From positions 682,001-746,000 of the forward strand of contig CAJVGD010000005.1 of NCBI GenBank assembly GCA_910890315.1: a stretch of 64,000 bases of DNA, in the 5' to 3' direction. The stretch is from Serendipita indica DSM 11827 (taxonomy: Eukaryota > Basidiomycota > Agaricomycetes > Sebacinales > Serendipitaceae). Shown piece after piece: positions 1 to 11,011 of this stretch (positions within the stretch are counted from its first letter, which is position 1; each line of letters begins with the position of its first letter). Made by a program: the position numbers and the translations under genes. The notes under the pieces were generated by a model. The model worked only from the letters and a program-made list of their open reading frames with translations, was not told the origin of the DNA and made no database searches.

Positions 1-3000
1 AATTGGTACACTCTTCTTTAATCTGATGGACTTCTAAATGAGTGCAGGCGAGTTCGTAGAAGAAGCCAAAGGTCTATTAGGGATCCGTGTCGGGAGCTCA
101 AGTACAAAGGTATGTGGATATATGCGTCAGCTCTGAGCCATTTGGCATGCGACTAGACTACACCACATCGGCACTCGGTCTGACACCAGCAGTAATACTC
201 CTTTATCACAAAGTATGCAGTATGTACGCGCTGGTTGTCAGTTCTTCCATGCCAGTCACAGCGGAGGGCAAAGTAAATCCCTTATCCACACCTGTTCCTG
301 CGTCTCTCCGTCGGCCCACTTCTGCGCCCTCAATTCATGGGCATATGGGACGGATTCACGCAGCAATGTCATCTGTATTATGTTTATCCAACAGAATCAG
401 TCGCTGAGGACTGATGAACGAGCCCAGCTCGTACGGCCCAGGTCGGCTAGTATGTGGCGCCTGTCCTCTCGATTAGGCCCGGGTGGGACAGACTCATGAT
501 GTAACATCGATTTACAACTACAGGCAAGACAGATCTGCCAATTATTGAAACAAAATTTTGTTTCATGGTCTGCTCGATTGGGATACGGACATAAGCAACC
601 TGATGTGGGTTTAAGGGTATAATGACAGTTGACAGAGTTCGACTATGGTTATGTGGGGAGAAACACATTCAAGAGTGAACCTGTGTTGCGGATCACTTTG
701 CTGATGGAAGAGCTTGTAGGCTCTTGGCCATGATGTGAGAGTTGAGCGCTCATCTCACCGCCGGACAACATGAGGCTCGGAGCCATGTGAAAGAGTACAG
801 CCCTTGCTTGTGAAATGTATATGTTGTCAATGTATCCATTAGCCCATTTCTTGCAACCCGGACGTTGCTATATGATCAGCGAGATCGATGGGTAGCATCC
901 CTGGGGATGGCGCAGTGCACCGGAAACCCGTGTCACTCCCGCTCAGCTTTTCTTGCTAAGCTATGCATTGTCAGCAGCAACGTTTCATATTCGTTATAGA
1001 GGCGTCGGCGTCATCCTGGCCTCCTGCGGCACGAGGCACTCGCAGCCTGGTTGCGAGTGAAATGTCGTTAGGGTCACCTATTTGCCAAGTTTTGGGGCAC
1101 TTTTGGCGGAAGAATGCCGAGCTTGACTATAAAGCTGATTATGAGCGGACGAATTGGAGATCAACACCTTCTCCACTCCTTTAGCGCTATACATCGACTT
1201 CATGGAGACCAACGTTTCAGCTTCCCAAGGTGCGTCACTCAGTAGTTGGTTAGGCGCGAGCCAACAACCCTCTGCGGAGCCTCCGCAAAACTGCTGATAC
1301 AGAAGGCGGCCTTGCTGATCTATCGGCCACTTTCATCTCAAACAGAGAACCCTGTGGCAAATTTTAGCCCCACTACGCAAGGAAATCCACACAATCGTTC
1401 AACGACACAAAAATACCCGTCCACAAACACAATGGAAGGTAACTCACAAGACCACACTCCGTCAGCTCCTGCGCAAACAGTTGAATGTGGGTGTCTCTGT
1501 TCGTTGAGACCCTCCACTTACATCACCTTGTTCGCCCAGTTGTGCAACCTTTATGGAGTAAGGATGGGTGAGTGTCCTCCAAGATTCTAAGTAGACGCTA
1601 TTGACTAAGAACTCTGGCTACTCGTAGCTACTTCGCTGGCTATATAAGGAGTGACAATCCATTCTTGTAATGTCGCCAACCCCGAAGCAAATAGACTAGA
1701 CCCCCGGACTCATATCAAACATTATGTTTCTCATTTACTGCATGTTTGACATGTTCACATTTTCGCCTACATAATCGGGCATATGTTTATTAGACTGGTC
1801 TTTGTCTGTGCCTATTCTACTCCTATTCCTCGTGATCTGGGTTCACAAATCTTATCTATCTTCAGTAGTTTATGTGATATTATGTGGATAGGTCGCATTT
1901 TCGGAAGCACGCCTTGAAAATAGGTTCTCCGCTTAGATGGCAGACTTATACGATTATTTTTATTGCCTTGATTATTTGTACATAGTTCCTTGTTCCAACG
2001 TGGTCGAGGCTAACAAGTGAGGTGACGTGTAATTGTCTGGCTCACTTACTGGCTGCATGAAACAAGGTCGCAAACGTCACTCTTAACGATAAAATCATAG
2101 AAATTGAGACGAATGAGATTTAGTATCATATCACTGATATAGCTCACCTGCACTCATTATCATCTTTGTGTGTCAAATCCACTGTCTCAGATCCGTTACT
2201 CGAGAGTCCAAGTCCCTTCTTTGAAGAGTTTCTGTCATATTGAGGATATTCCTTCTAAGTCGGATATCTGGCCTGTATTGTACCGTATATCCCCCGGATA
2301 GCGTTACTGAGACCGCTGTCACAGGCACATGTTCATAATATAGGAGATTATGTGGAATTCGTTCGAAATCTCTGAGGTTCATTTGAGTCCTGCATGCGCA
2401 GGTGCTAGATACTGGCATAGCCGGCGCCCCAATGGGACACATAAGGGCAGATTCACGTAGATAAAGGACCCTTATCAGCAGGTTTCATAGGCTCATAAGA
2501 GGCATTGGTCGTTGGTTCGCAAAGATGTCGGCAAATCTACGTGATTGTTGAGTCTTCTATCTGTATACCGGAGTCTCTGCAGCAACCTTGCGGGTTGGAC
2601 ATATGACAGCATGTCATTACTGATGAGTATATGAGGCCAGGCGAACTTCCTTGCAAATGTCCCTGGCTTTCTCTCTCTCTTTTCTGCACTCCAACTATGC
2701 TATCACTGTCCATTTATTATCCCCTTTTCTCTCCGATGAACAGAAGAGTCTGAGATTCTGGTGCAGCTTCTTGCTCCCGTGTGGACAACGAAGTATCAGT
2801 GCGAGTACCACACATATCCAACGGAGGATTGGCCCAAAGAGCGCCCGAAGAAACGTACCTCTACCCGCCTCTTTGCGGGTTCTCATCCTCTCAGATGCCA
2901 TGGCTCTGCTTCGGAGTGAGGGGGATAGGCCAGACGTTTACAGGGGAGTATCCACTTGTCCCTGGATTCAACGACATGCCCCAATCCAATCCCGCCACAT

Positions 3001-3660
3001 GTGCATACGCGTCATTCAGCTCTCGCTGTATGATCGATAATATTACTCAGCTCCCAAGCTATAAATGTCGGTAGCTTTGCCAATATCCTAACACATGCAC
3101 CCTCACAATCCCCCTCCGCTTCCTAATTTAGGAGGCATCTGAACTAGAAGTAATTATGAGCACTGGTCACAATTTTTCTATCACTGTTCGCAACGCCTAA
3201 CTGTTCGACGCATTTAGTGATGCAACCCGCCAACGCTGCTACAGCGGCAGGCTCTAATATCCAAGCGCCGAATACTGTGAAGACCAGCGAAGCAACCCAG
3301 TTGCCCGCTGCAACTACATCGTCTACATTGGCCGTTGAGCGTACGTTGTATTCAGCCCCTATGAAACTGATAAGCTAAGTGTAGTCACCGAGCCTGTGTG
3401 GGAGGGTCAATCCAAGTATGTGTCTGCTGCTTTCCAAAGTGCATTATGCTGAGTTTTACATCTCCAGAGTGTTTACGGGCTTCACTCGCTCGATCTGGCC
3501 TACAGAATAGACTCGTTATAAGGTACAAGGGCCAAGGCTTTTACACCAAATATGTACCTGTTATTCCTAAAGACTCTCGGCATTGAGCCATATCAAAACA
3601 TAGTTACGAGAGCACAAGTAACATAGATCTACGCACGGAAGCGTCCAATAAACTACAGAC
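1..3660. other. Gene-poor stretch with no convincing gene
   Basis: Open frames here are short, lack recognisable domains and do not join through good splice sites. The only coding-looking piece is a run on the plus strand from an ATG at about 3221, rich in Ala, Thr and Ser (begins MQPANAATAAGSNIQ). It is followed about 100 bp later by short fragments that might be exons (up to about 3590), but the frames do not connect cleanly. It could be a decayed or very short gene. I see no terminal repeats, transposase or RNA gene. Confidence 0.5.
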
Positions 3661-3697
3661 ACGGTAAGGCGTCTTACCGTCCACGATACCATACACT

Positions 3698-6627
3698 CTA
3701 CTTCCACGATGGCTTCGCTACAGTCCCAGAAGGCGGCTGCTCAACGCCGATCCTCAACAATGATGGACGCACTCTGCTCGAGGACAAGACTCCAAGTAGT
3801 GAGGACCGCTTTGGGCGTTTGGGAGACTTGTGGTGCGCTTTGGCCGGTGCCTCTCCCGTTGCGGTTCCGCCAGCGGCAGCAGCTTTGGCCACTTCCTTAT
3901 AATTGGGCGATAACTGAGGAATCAAACTCGAGCGTCGTCGAACGCGATCACTGCGAAGAGAACCGATGCCAGACCGCCGTCGTGCTTTAGACGCTGACGC
4001 CGTCACTTGTTGATTGTGCTCGCCTAGGACCGTCCGGCGCGGAGTTTGTTCATCCTCCTCCTTGAGACTATCGAGAACGACCTTGGGCTCGTCCATCTTG
4101 ATCTTGCGCACAGCAGGTCCTGAGGACGACCCACTGGGCATGGCGGTACTCGCACCTATCGTCATGATAGCGGCATCCAGAGACATGGAGGAAGTCTCGA
4201 CAGCAGAGCTCTCATCAGTCCGATCATCCTCCCACTCCTCGGACTCGGATGTCGGTAGAGCAATGGACACCTTCGCCTTTGGTGTAGAGGGCTCTACATA
4301 CGACTCGTCTGGTTTGATAGGAACTGCCCAGCGAACAGACTTTTTCTCTCCAGACACCTTTCTTCCAGTAGTAGTGATTGCACCGGCACGAAGAGATGAT
4401 GGCTTTCGTGGAGATCGATAGCTGTGGCGACGGCCGGGCGATCCGAGTCCACTCAACGAAGTGCGACGCGTGCCCATTGATGGGCGAGTACGAGTGGGAG
4501 GAGCGCCATTGACCGAAGGCCGCTTCGTAGTTGGGCGTGTAGACAGCGCGGCAAATCCAGTCTTCTTGCTTCCGCCTGTTGTCGGAACAGCAACGCCGAT
4601 AACATCTGTAAAGGTCTTGCTGTTGAGATCAATGAGGATTTGTAAACGATTAGCAATATCTTCATTGCTCATCGCTGCCTCTGATCCGCTACGGAGCATC
4701 TGAACCCCGTCGACCATGAGAGCATTCGTTCGCGCCAGCATGCCAACGAGAGTGGTGATGACCGCTGCCTGCCCTTTAAGAGCTTGCTTGAGCCCGTCTC
4801 TTTCATGCTCCGCCTGAGCTGCGCGCATCTCAGCCAGTACCGTATCCCCTTCGAGCTTGACGATAGTCGGAGCCATCTCATCCCAGTCGTCACCCTTCCG
4901 CCTTTGCGCCAGTCCAATATTCGTGGCGAAGAGAGCGGCTGAGCTCATCGCCTTGGAAATGGTATCGGCCTCTTTTCGAACACACTCCTCCTCGGCGTTA
5001 ATGAGGGCGCGCAAAAGACCCTTTTCTACCTCGACTTCGGACGAGGGGTCGGCCATAGAATCCAACTCTTTGACACGTATACGGAGGACATCGAGTTTTG
5101 CTTGCGACGCCGCAGTATTGCCAGCTGTGAACGAGCCAGCACAGAGCATTGTCCTGCTCTTTGCTGCAAGCGCGCGGATCTCTGCACGAACGTTCTCCAC
5201 CGCCTTGGCCGCGTTGGCGCGACGACGTTTGACGGCTTCATTCTCGACAGCCATCTCGCCGGCGAGTTTAGCCTTGAGTTCGCGGACCTCGTCGTTGAGT
5301 CGATTGATGGCTTCGACGTATTGTCCAACATGACGATCCACATCCATGATGTTCTTGGACACCTTCGTCTTGATCTCTTTCGCTCGGTTTGCGTATGCGA
5401 GTGTGTTCCCAGTGTCCTCTAGATGCTGCGACGTGGGAGCCACACAGACGATCATGACCGTCCGGCAGTTTCCACCCAGGGAGAACTTGAGGAGACGAGT
5501 GAGCTTGCTGTTTCGGTAAGGGATGTGAGCGCGGGTCTTGGGTTCGCAAAGCGCATTGATACAGTTTCCGAGCGCGAGTAGGGACTTGTTGATGTTTGCT
5601 CCCTCAACCATGCGTTTTCCCATATTCTTGGTGGCGCTTGCCCGCTCGCTCCCAGCGAGGTCGATGATGGACAACGTCGCCATAGTGCGTTCCTCTGTAA
5701 CACCAGGTGTTCGTGGGGACTGAGTGACGTTTATTTGCAGAACAGCATGTGAGCGAGAGGAGGTTGCGTTGGCGTGGGTGGGCGATTGGGTTCGACGAGC
5801 ATTACCAGCTTGCACGATAGCATTTACTTCATCCGCGCTTGTAGGAACGACCTCGGTAAGTCCGGCCACAGTGACTCTGTTCGCGCTGTTCTCTCGAATG
5901 GCCAGCCCGCCCCGCGGGGTGTCTGCTCCAGCAGGGGCCAACAGGTCTCTGATCTCCTCATTGTAGATTTCCAGAAAAGAGAGAGAAACGTCGATTGCAT
6001 AATCCTCTCGACGTTCGTCTATTCGTTGGAATAGCTCTGCCATGGTAGCGTAAATGATACCGGGGTCTGATGGCGTCCCGCTAATGGTATGGGTCTTGCC
6101 GCAACCAGTGGCCTATGGTACATGAGACATGCCACTGAATGTTAAAGAGACACATACACCATACGCAAAGACTGTTCCGTTGTATCCATCCAGAATTCCG
6201 TCCAGGAGCGGTTTCGTTGTCCTCTCAAATACGGCTTGCTGAGTCACTTCTGGGCCAAATACGACATCGTATTGGTATTTTCTATGCTTGTAACGATATG
6301 TGCCTGGAGGAAGATATCCCTTTTGACGGTAGATGGCCTCTGCTTGGGGATCCATTGGGTCATAAATAAGTGAACCGTCTTCCTCGTATGCAATGATCTT
6401 GCGGAACTGGCCGAACTTATGCCCTTGTACGTGCGACGCGAGGCTACCGTCGCCAAAAAATGGACGCGTTGTGTCGAGCGGGTCTGGCAAACGCGCGGCT
6501 TCCCATTCTGTGACGGGTCTGATTCGAACTGGAGATGAAGATCGCGTGAGCACTTGTGCTTCGTTGAACCAAACCACCCGAGGCATGAAAACGAACCTGC
6601 AACTGTGATTGAGGCAGCGTTGTCCAT
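3698..6627 (-). CDS. KIP3: Kinesin-8 family motor protein (Kip3/Klp5-6 type)
   Basis: Plus-end-directed microtubule motor; kinesin-8 proteins regulate microtubule length and spindle and nuclear positioning. Three exons are readable: 6627-6597, 6528-6158 and 6112-3698, joined by GT-AG introns, giving about 938 residues. The start MDNAASITVA splices directly into VRIRPVTEWE, the first beta strand of the motor. The P-loop (ATGCGKTHT) opens exon 3, and NATSSRSHAV (switch I) and DLAGSERAS (switch II) follow. IPYRNSKLTRLL and the neck (YANRAKEIKTKVSKN) end the motor at about residue 375. The kinesin-8 signature is the long insert before the P-loop around YQYDVVFG together with the neck sequence. 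After the motor come coiled coil and a basic, Ser/Pro-rich tail of about 350 residues, usual for microtubule-binding tails of this family. No lesion seen. Confidence 0.92.
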
Positions 6628-7159
6628 GGTTGGAAAGCTCCTTGAGATTATAACAGCGAATTGGATGTGTCACTGAATAGTTTGATGGCTGACTGGAGGA
6701 GAATGAATGACTTTCAAAGGACGACGAAGGAGTTCAACAACAACCAGTCACGTGAGATCCTGGCAACTTGCTTTCCGCCACGATTCACAAAAGCACACAA
6801 AGGCATAGTTCAGCTTACACATAGTATGATATGATAACTAGTCAGCAATTTGCATACATCCCCGGACGTCCTGAATCTCCCGCCACTTAACCTATCAGCC
6901 CCAAGTGTGCGTACGCTTCAGCAGATGAATAGATGAGTAAACCGCAGCCGATTGACAGCGTTTGGCGTATACAGGAGATTATGGACCACGCGCAGCAGGT
7001 ATTCGGACGTCCGACGTAAGCAAAGGTGATCGACCAATTCGGGGCATATTATGCTCAATGGCGTTGCTGATGTCACCTATAAAACCAACAATGCTATATA
7101 AAGGACCTCTTCGGTTGGGATCGACTCCTTGCGCTTGTCTTCACAGAAAGTACACTACC
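6628..7159. promoter_or_regulatory. Intergenic region between KIP3 and the first AKR gene
   Basis: Divergent promoter region. It contains the 12-bp perfect palindrome TCGGACGTCCGA at 7003-7014, 146 bp upstream of the AKR start. A partial copy of the core (GGACGTCC) lies at 6864-6871. A CCAAT (about 7033), a CTATAAAA at about 7077 and a TATATAAAG at about 7095 are plausible core promoter elements for the AKR gene. Function is inferred from position and from repetition upstream of the other AKR copies. Confidence 0.45.
7003..7014. promoter_or_regulatory. Palindrome TCGGACGTCCGA upstream of AKR copy 1
   Basis: Perfect 12-bp inverted repeat: CGG and CCG half sites separated by ACGT. It recurs exactly at 8954-8965 and with one mismatch at 10784-10795, each upstream of an AKR copy. 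The CGG-N4-CCG layout would suit a Zn2Cys6 dimer and the ACGT core a bZIP factor; which one, if either, is inference. Confidence 0.5.
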
Positions 7160-8652
7160 ATGTCTAACAGCAACATCATCTACCATCATCTTGGCAGAAA
7201 TGGACCCAAAGGTGAGTGATACCAACGATTTTTACCCTCATACTGATCAGGAGTAGTCCCTGCTCTTGGCTTTGGCGCAATGGTGTGTGCAAGCGTCATC
7301 CAATTTGCCCTCTCCAATCTCTCATCTAGGGTTTTACGTCCTTCTACGGAAATCGTGTCAGTGACGACGAGAGTCGCGAAGTTCTCAAAGCGGTCAGTAA
7401 ACCCTTCGAACCCGTACCTCTACTCACAGGCGTCAGGCTGTCGAGGCGGGATGTGCGTTCATTGATACCAACATCGTATGCTTAAAAATATTCTCATTCT
7501 CACTATCTGACGCGCAAGCTAGCTTTATGGAATGGGAGAGAACGAAAGGCTCATTGGCAGCCTGCTCAAGGATCCCGAATTCCGCTCCAAGGTCTTTATT
7601 TGCACTAAATTCGGAACTTTTATCACACCCGAAGGCAAATTCGGCAACTCTGGCAAACCTGAATACGTTCGCCAGTGCTGCGAAGAGTCTTTGAAGAACC
7701 TTCAGGTCGACTACATTGACCTTTACTATCAAAACAGGGTACGTAAACTGAGTTGTTTACGACGTGTCTCTTACCTGTGATTAATTCAAGGTTGACCGTA
7801 ATATTCCAATTGAAGAAACGTGGAAGGAAATGAAGAAACTCCAAGAGGAAGGCAAAGTCAAATACCTTGGCATATGTGAAGCGACAGTAGAGGAGATTCG
7901 TCGCGCTCATGCTATCGCACCCATCTCTGCTTTGCAAATCGAGGTAAAGAAACGAGGTTCGTGATATGACAGCGCTGACATCGATCATAGTTCTCTCCCT
8001 TTACCCCGGATATTCGTGAGAATGGAATTCTCGACGCTTGCCGCGAACTCGGAATTGCTATCGTGGCATACAGTCCTCTCGGGAGAGGTATTGCTCCGTC
8101 TATTGGCTTCACCGTTGCTAAATAAATTCAAAGGCTTCCTGACTGGTGCATACAAGAGTGTGGACGACTTTGAAGAGGGTGACTTCCGCCGCAACAATCC
8201 TCGTTTCCAGGGAGAAGCATTCAAAGAGGTGTGTACGATCATTATGCATAACTACTGTTCTGTAACTAATGTATGATACTCAGAACCTCAAGCTCGTCGA
8301 TGCTCTGAAAGAAATCGCTGACAAGAAAGGCGTTACCCCAGGCCAACTAACTCTCGCCTGGGTACTCTCTCAAGGCGATGACTTCTTCGCCATTCCTGGA
8401 ACCAAGAAGATCAAATAGTAAGTTTTGCCCTCAAGCAGAACCTCATCTGACCCTATTTGGATCAGTCTTCAAGATAACCTCGGGGCGCGCGATGTGAAAC
8501 TCAGTTAGTACTCTGCTCACATTTGGACCCGATGTCTGATATCGATTCTAGCCGAAGAAGAGATTTCATCTATTGAAGAAATCCTTAACCGCATCAAGGT
8601 CATGGGGGACAGGTATGCAGGCGGCGCAGCGGCAACCGGAACTGCTTTCTAG
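7160..8652 (+). CDS. Aldo/keto reductase, intact copy 1 of a tandem array
   Basis: NAD(P)H-dependent reductase of the AKR superfamily (yakC/AKR13-like, TIM barrel, cytosolic); substrate unknown. The model starts [16 protein letters not shown] and has about ten exons with short GT-AG introns (the first is 7212 to about 7256). Joined exons read through [106 protein letters not shown] and GGAATGTAF, about 335 residues, full length for the family. Catalytic Asp, Tyr and Lys are present, but the His of the usual YYQHR motif is Asn. One 165-bp piece including an intron is identical to copy 2, which indicates recent duplication or gene conversion. The other two copies downstream are broken. Confidence 0.88.
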
Positions 8653-9108
8653 GAATCTAGGATCTGATATGCACTTTAACAACACTCAGATGTTGAATTT
8701 CGATTGTTCTTTCACTACGATAGTTCCAAGTGAGCACAGGAGAATGCAATCTCAAATCGTGAATGTTGTGACCAAACCCAAAGCTAACTCCATTCGTTCT
8801 TTGTGGCTTTGGGACTCTAATCTACGTCTACCTTCATCTAGCCCCTGCACAACTTCGACCTTGCACCACTCCAGCCTTCAGCATCAAGTTGCGGGGATGC
8901 CTCGTGGGCCAGTCCTATTGATGAAGAACGTATATTATATACCTGAGTTAATATCGGACGTCCGACACAACCGTGCGTTTGACCGATTGGGAACACGGGA
9001 ATCCCCAATGGCGATACTGATGTCATCTATCGACTAGCAGCGCTATAAGAAAGTCTCGAGTTTCGAATCAACTCAGCTACACCAGAACCCAAAATACGCA
9101 ACACTATC
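8653..9108. promoter_or_regulatory. Spacer between AKR copies 1 and 2, with duplicated promoter
   Basis: Contains a second exact TCGGACGTCCGA at 8954-8965, 144 bp before the copy 2 start. A stretch at about 9004-9033 matches the copy 1 promoter (about 7056-7082): CAATGGCG, then CTGATGTCA. The duplicated unit therefore included its promoter. Nothing else recognised. Confidence 0.5.
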
Positions 9109-10596
9109 ATGTCGAATACCAACATTATCTACCATCGACTGGGCAGAAATGGACCCAAAGGTGAGTGAAATCATCAGAATGTGCCTTCATACTGATCAAA
9201 AGCAGTCCCTGCTCTTGGCTTTGGTGCAATGGTATGTACAAGTGTCACCCATTTTGCCCTCTCCAGCCACTCATCCAGGGATTCACTTCTTTCTACGGGA
9301 GCCGTATGAGCGATGACGAGAGCCACGAGGTTCTCAAAGAGGTTCGTGAACCCTTTCGATTGGTACTGCCCTTACGGACTCCAGGCTGTCGAAGCAGGAT
9401 GCGCTCTCATTGATACCAACCTTGTACGCTTGACATATCTACTACCTGCCATGACCTGATTCATAAGCCAGTTATATGGAATGGGAGAAAATGAAAGACT
9501 CCTTGGCAGCCTGCTCAAGGATTCCGAATTCCGCTCCAAGGTCTTCATTTGCACAAAATTTGGAACCTTCATCACACCTGAAGGCGAATTTGGCATCTCT
9601 GGAAAGCCAGAATACGCCGGCCAGTGCTGTGAAGAGTCTTTAAAAATCTTCAGGTGGATTACATTGATCTTTACTATCAGAACAGGGTGAGTGAACTTCT
9701 GCACAAGCATAATTGCCGCTTAATTATTCAAGATTGATCGTACCACTCCAATCGAAGAGACGTGGGATGAAATGAAGAAACTCCAGGAGGAAGGTAAAGT
9801 CAAATACCTTGGCATCTGTGAAGCGACAGAGAGGAGATTCGTCGCGCTCATGCCATCGCACCCATCTCTGCTTTGCAAATCGAGGTAAAGAGACAAGGTT
9901 CAATATATGATAGCACTGACATTGATCAATAGTTCTCCCCCTTCACTCCAGATATTCGCGAGAATGGACTTCTCGATACTTGCCGTGAACTCGGGATCGC
10001 TATTATCGCATACAGCCCCCTTGGAAGAGGTATTGCTCCGTACAGAGATTTTACCATTGCTAAAAGCGTCCCAAAGGCTTTCTGACTGGCGCATACAAGA
10101 GTGTGGACGACTTTGAAGAGGGTGACTTCCGCCGCAACAATCCTCGTTTCCAGGGAGAAGCATTCAAAGAGGTGTGTACGATCATTATGCATAACTACTG
10201 TTCTGTAACTAATGTATGATACTCAGAACCTCAAGCTCGTCGATGCTCTGAAAGAGATCGCCGACAAGAAAGGTGTTACCCCAAGCCAACTAACGCTAGC
10301 TTGGGTACTCTCTCAAGGTGACGACTTCTTCGCCATCCCTGGAACCAAGAAGATCAAATAGTACGTTCATTTTCTCACAATGTTTCCATTTGACCTTACT
10401 CGAGCTAGTCTTCAGGAGAACGTCAGTGCCTGCGATGTGAAGCTCAGTGAGTGCTCTAATCGCGTTCTGAGTCCAATTGATAGAATCTTCTCTAGCTCAG
10501 GAGGACATCTCATCTATCGAAGAAATCCTCAATCGTATCAAGGTCATTGGAGACAGGTATGCAGGTGGTACAGCGGCAAATTGGACGGCTTTCTAG
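9109..10596 (+). pseudogene. Aldo/keto reductase copy 2, probable pseudogene
   Basis: Close paralogue of copy 1 with the same intron positions, starting MSNTNIIYHRLGRNGP and ending at the equivalent TTC TAG. Two single-base losses relative to copy 1 break the frame. One is after EESLK (about 9640, TTAAAAATC for TTGAAGAACC), and one follows GICEAT (about 9826, GACAGAGAGG for GACAGTAGAGG). Neither is near a splice site that could rescue it. The rest is well preserved, and 10091-10255 is identical to copy 1 at 8148-8312. The active-site position again reads YYQN rather than YYQH. Because this sequence shows suspicious indels in other genes, one of the two could be a consensus error, but two in one gene favour real decay. 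Confidence 0.75.
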
Positions 10597-11011
10597 GAAT
10601 TTAGAATCTGATGCGAACTGGGAAATGCTCAGGTGCCATTTTGATTTATTGGATCGACAACGAAAGCCTTACGTGAGTGCAGCGAGGCCTCATACGAATA
10701 GTGGATGTCATGATTAAGCTGTCAAACTGCATCTTTATTGCTTATACCACGATAAGGGCCACGAGGCATTTCCTACCATTCATTCGGAGGTCCGAGATGT
10801 CCACGGATGTCCGACTGTGGCCCAATACTGTCATTCCAATACCACCCCGGCTTCTTGCATTCGCTGACACTATTCATGTCTTAGCTGAGCTGGATGGGGC
10901 CTCGGGAAGTCTCAGCGCAAATCCTTACCGCGCCACTGAAGTCATCCACCACTCAACCTTCTGTAACAGGAGCCAGAGGAGTACGTCCAAAATCTGTACC
11001 CTCTCTCTATC
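10597..11011. promoter_or_regulatory. Spacer between AKR copies 2 and 3
   Basis: Holds a one-mismatch version of the array palindrome, TCGGAGGTCCGA at 10784-10795, followed closely by a related half-conserved site (ACGGATGTCCGA, 10803-10814). The distance to the copy 3 start is about 200 bp. No other feature seen. Confidence 0.4.

Noticed and set aside
1-3660. Transposable element or viral fossil in the gene-free first part
   Set aside because: I found no terminal repeats, no reverse-transcriptase or transposase motif and no target-site duplication; not supportable from the sequence alone.
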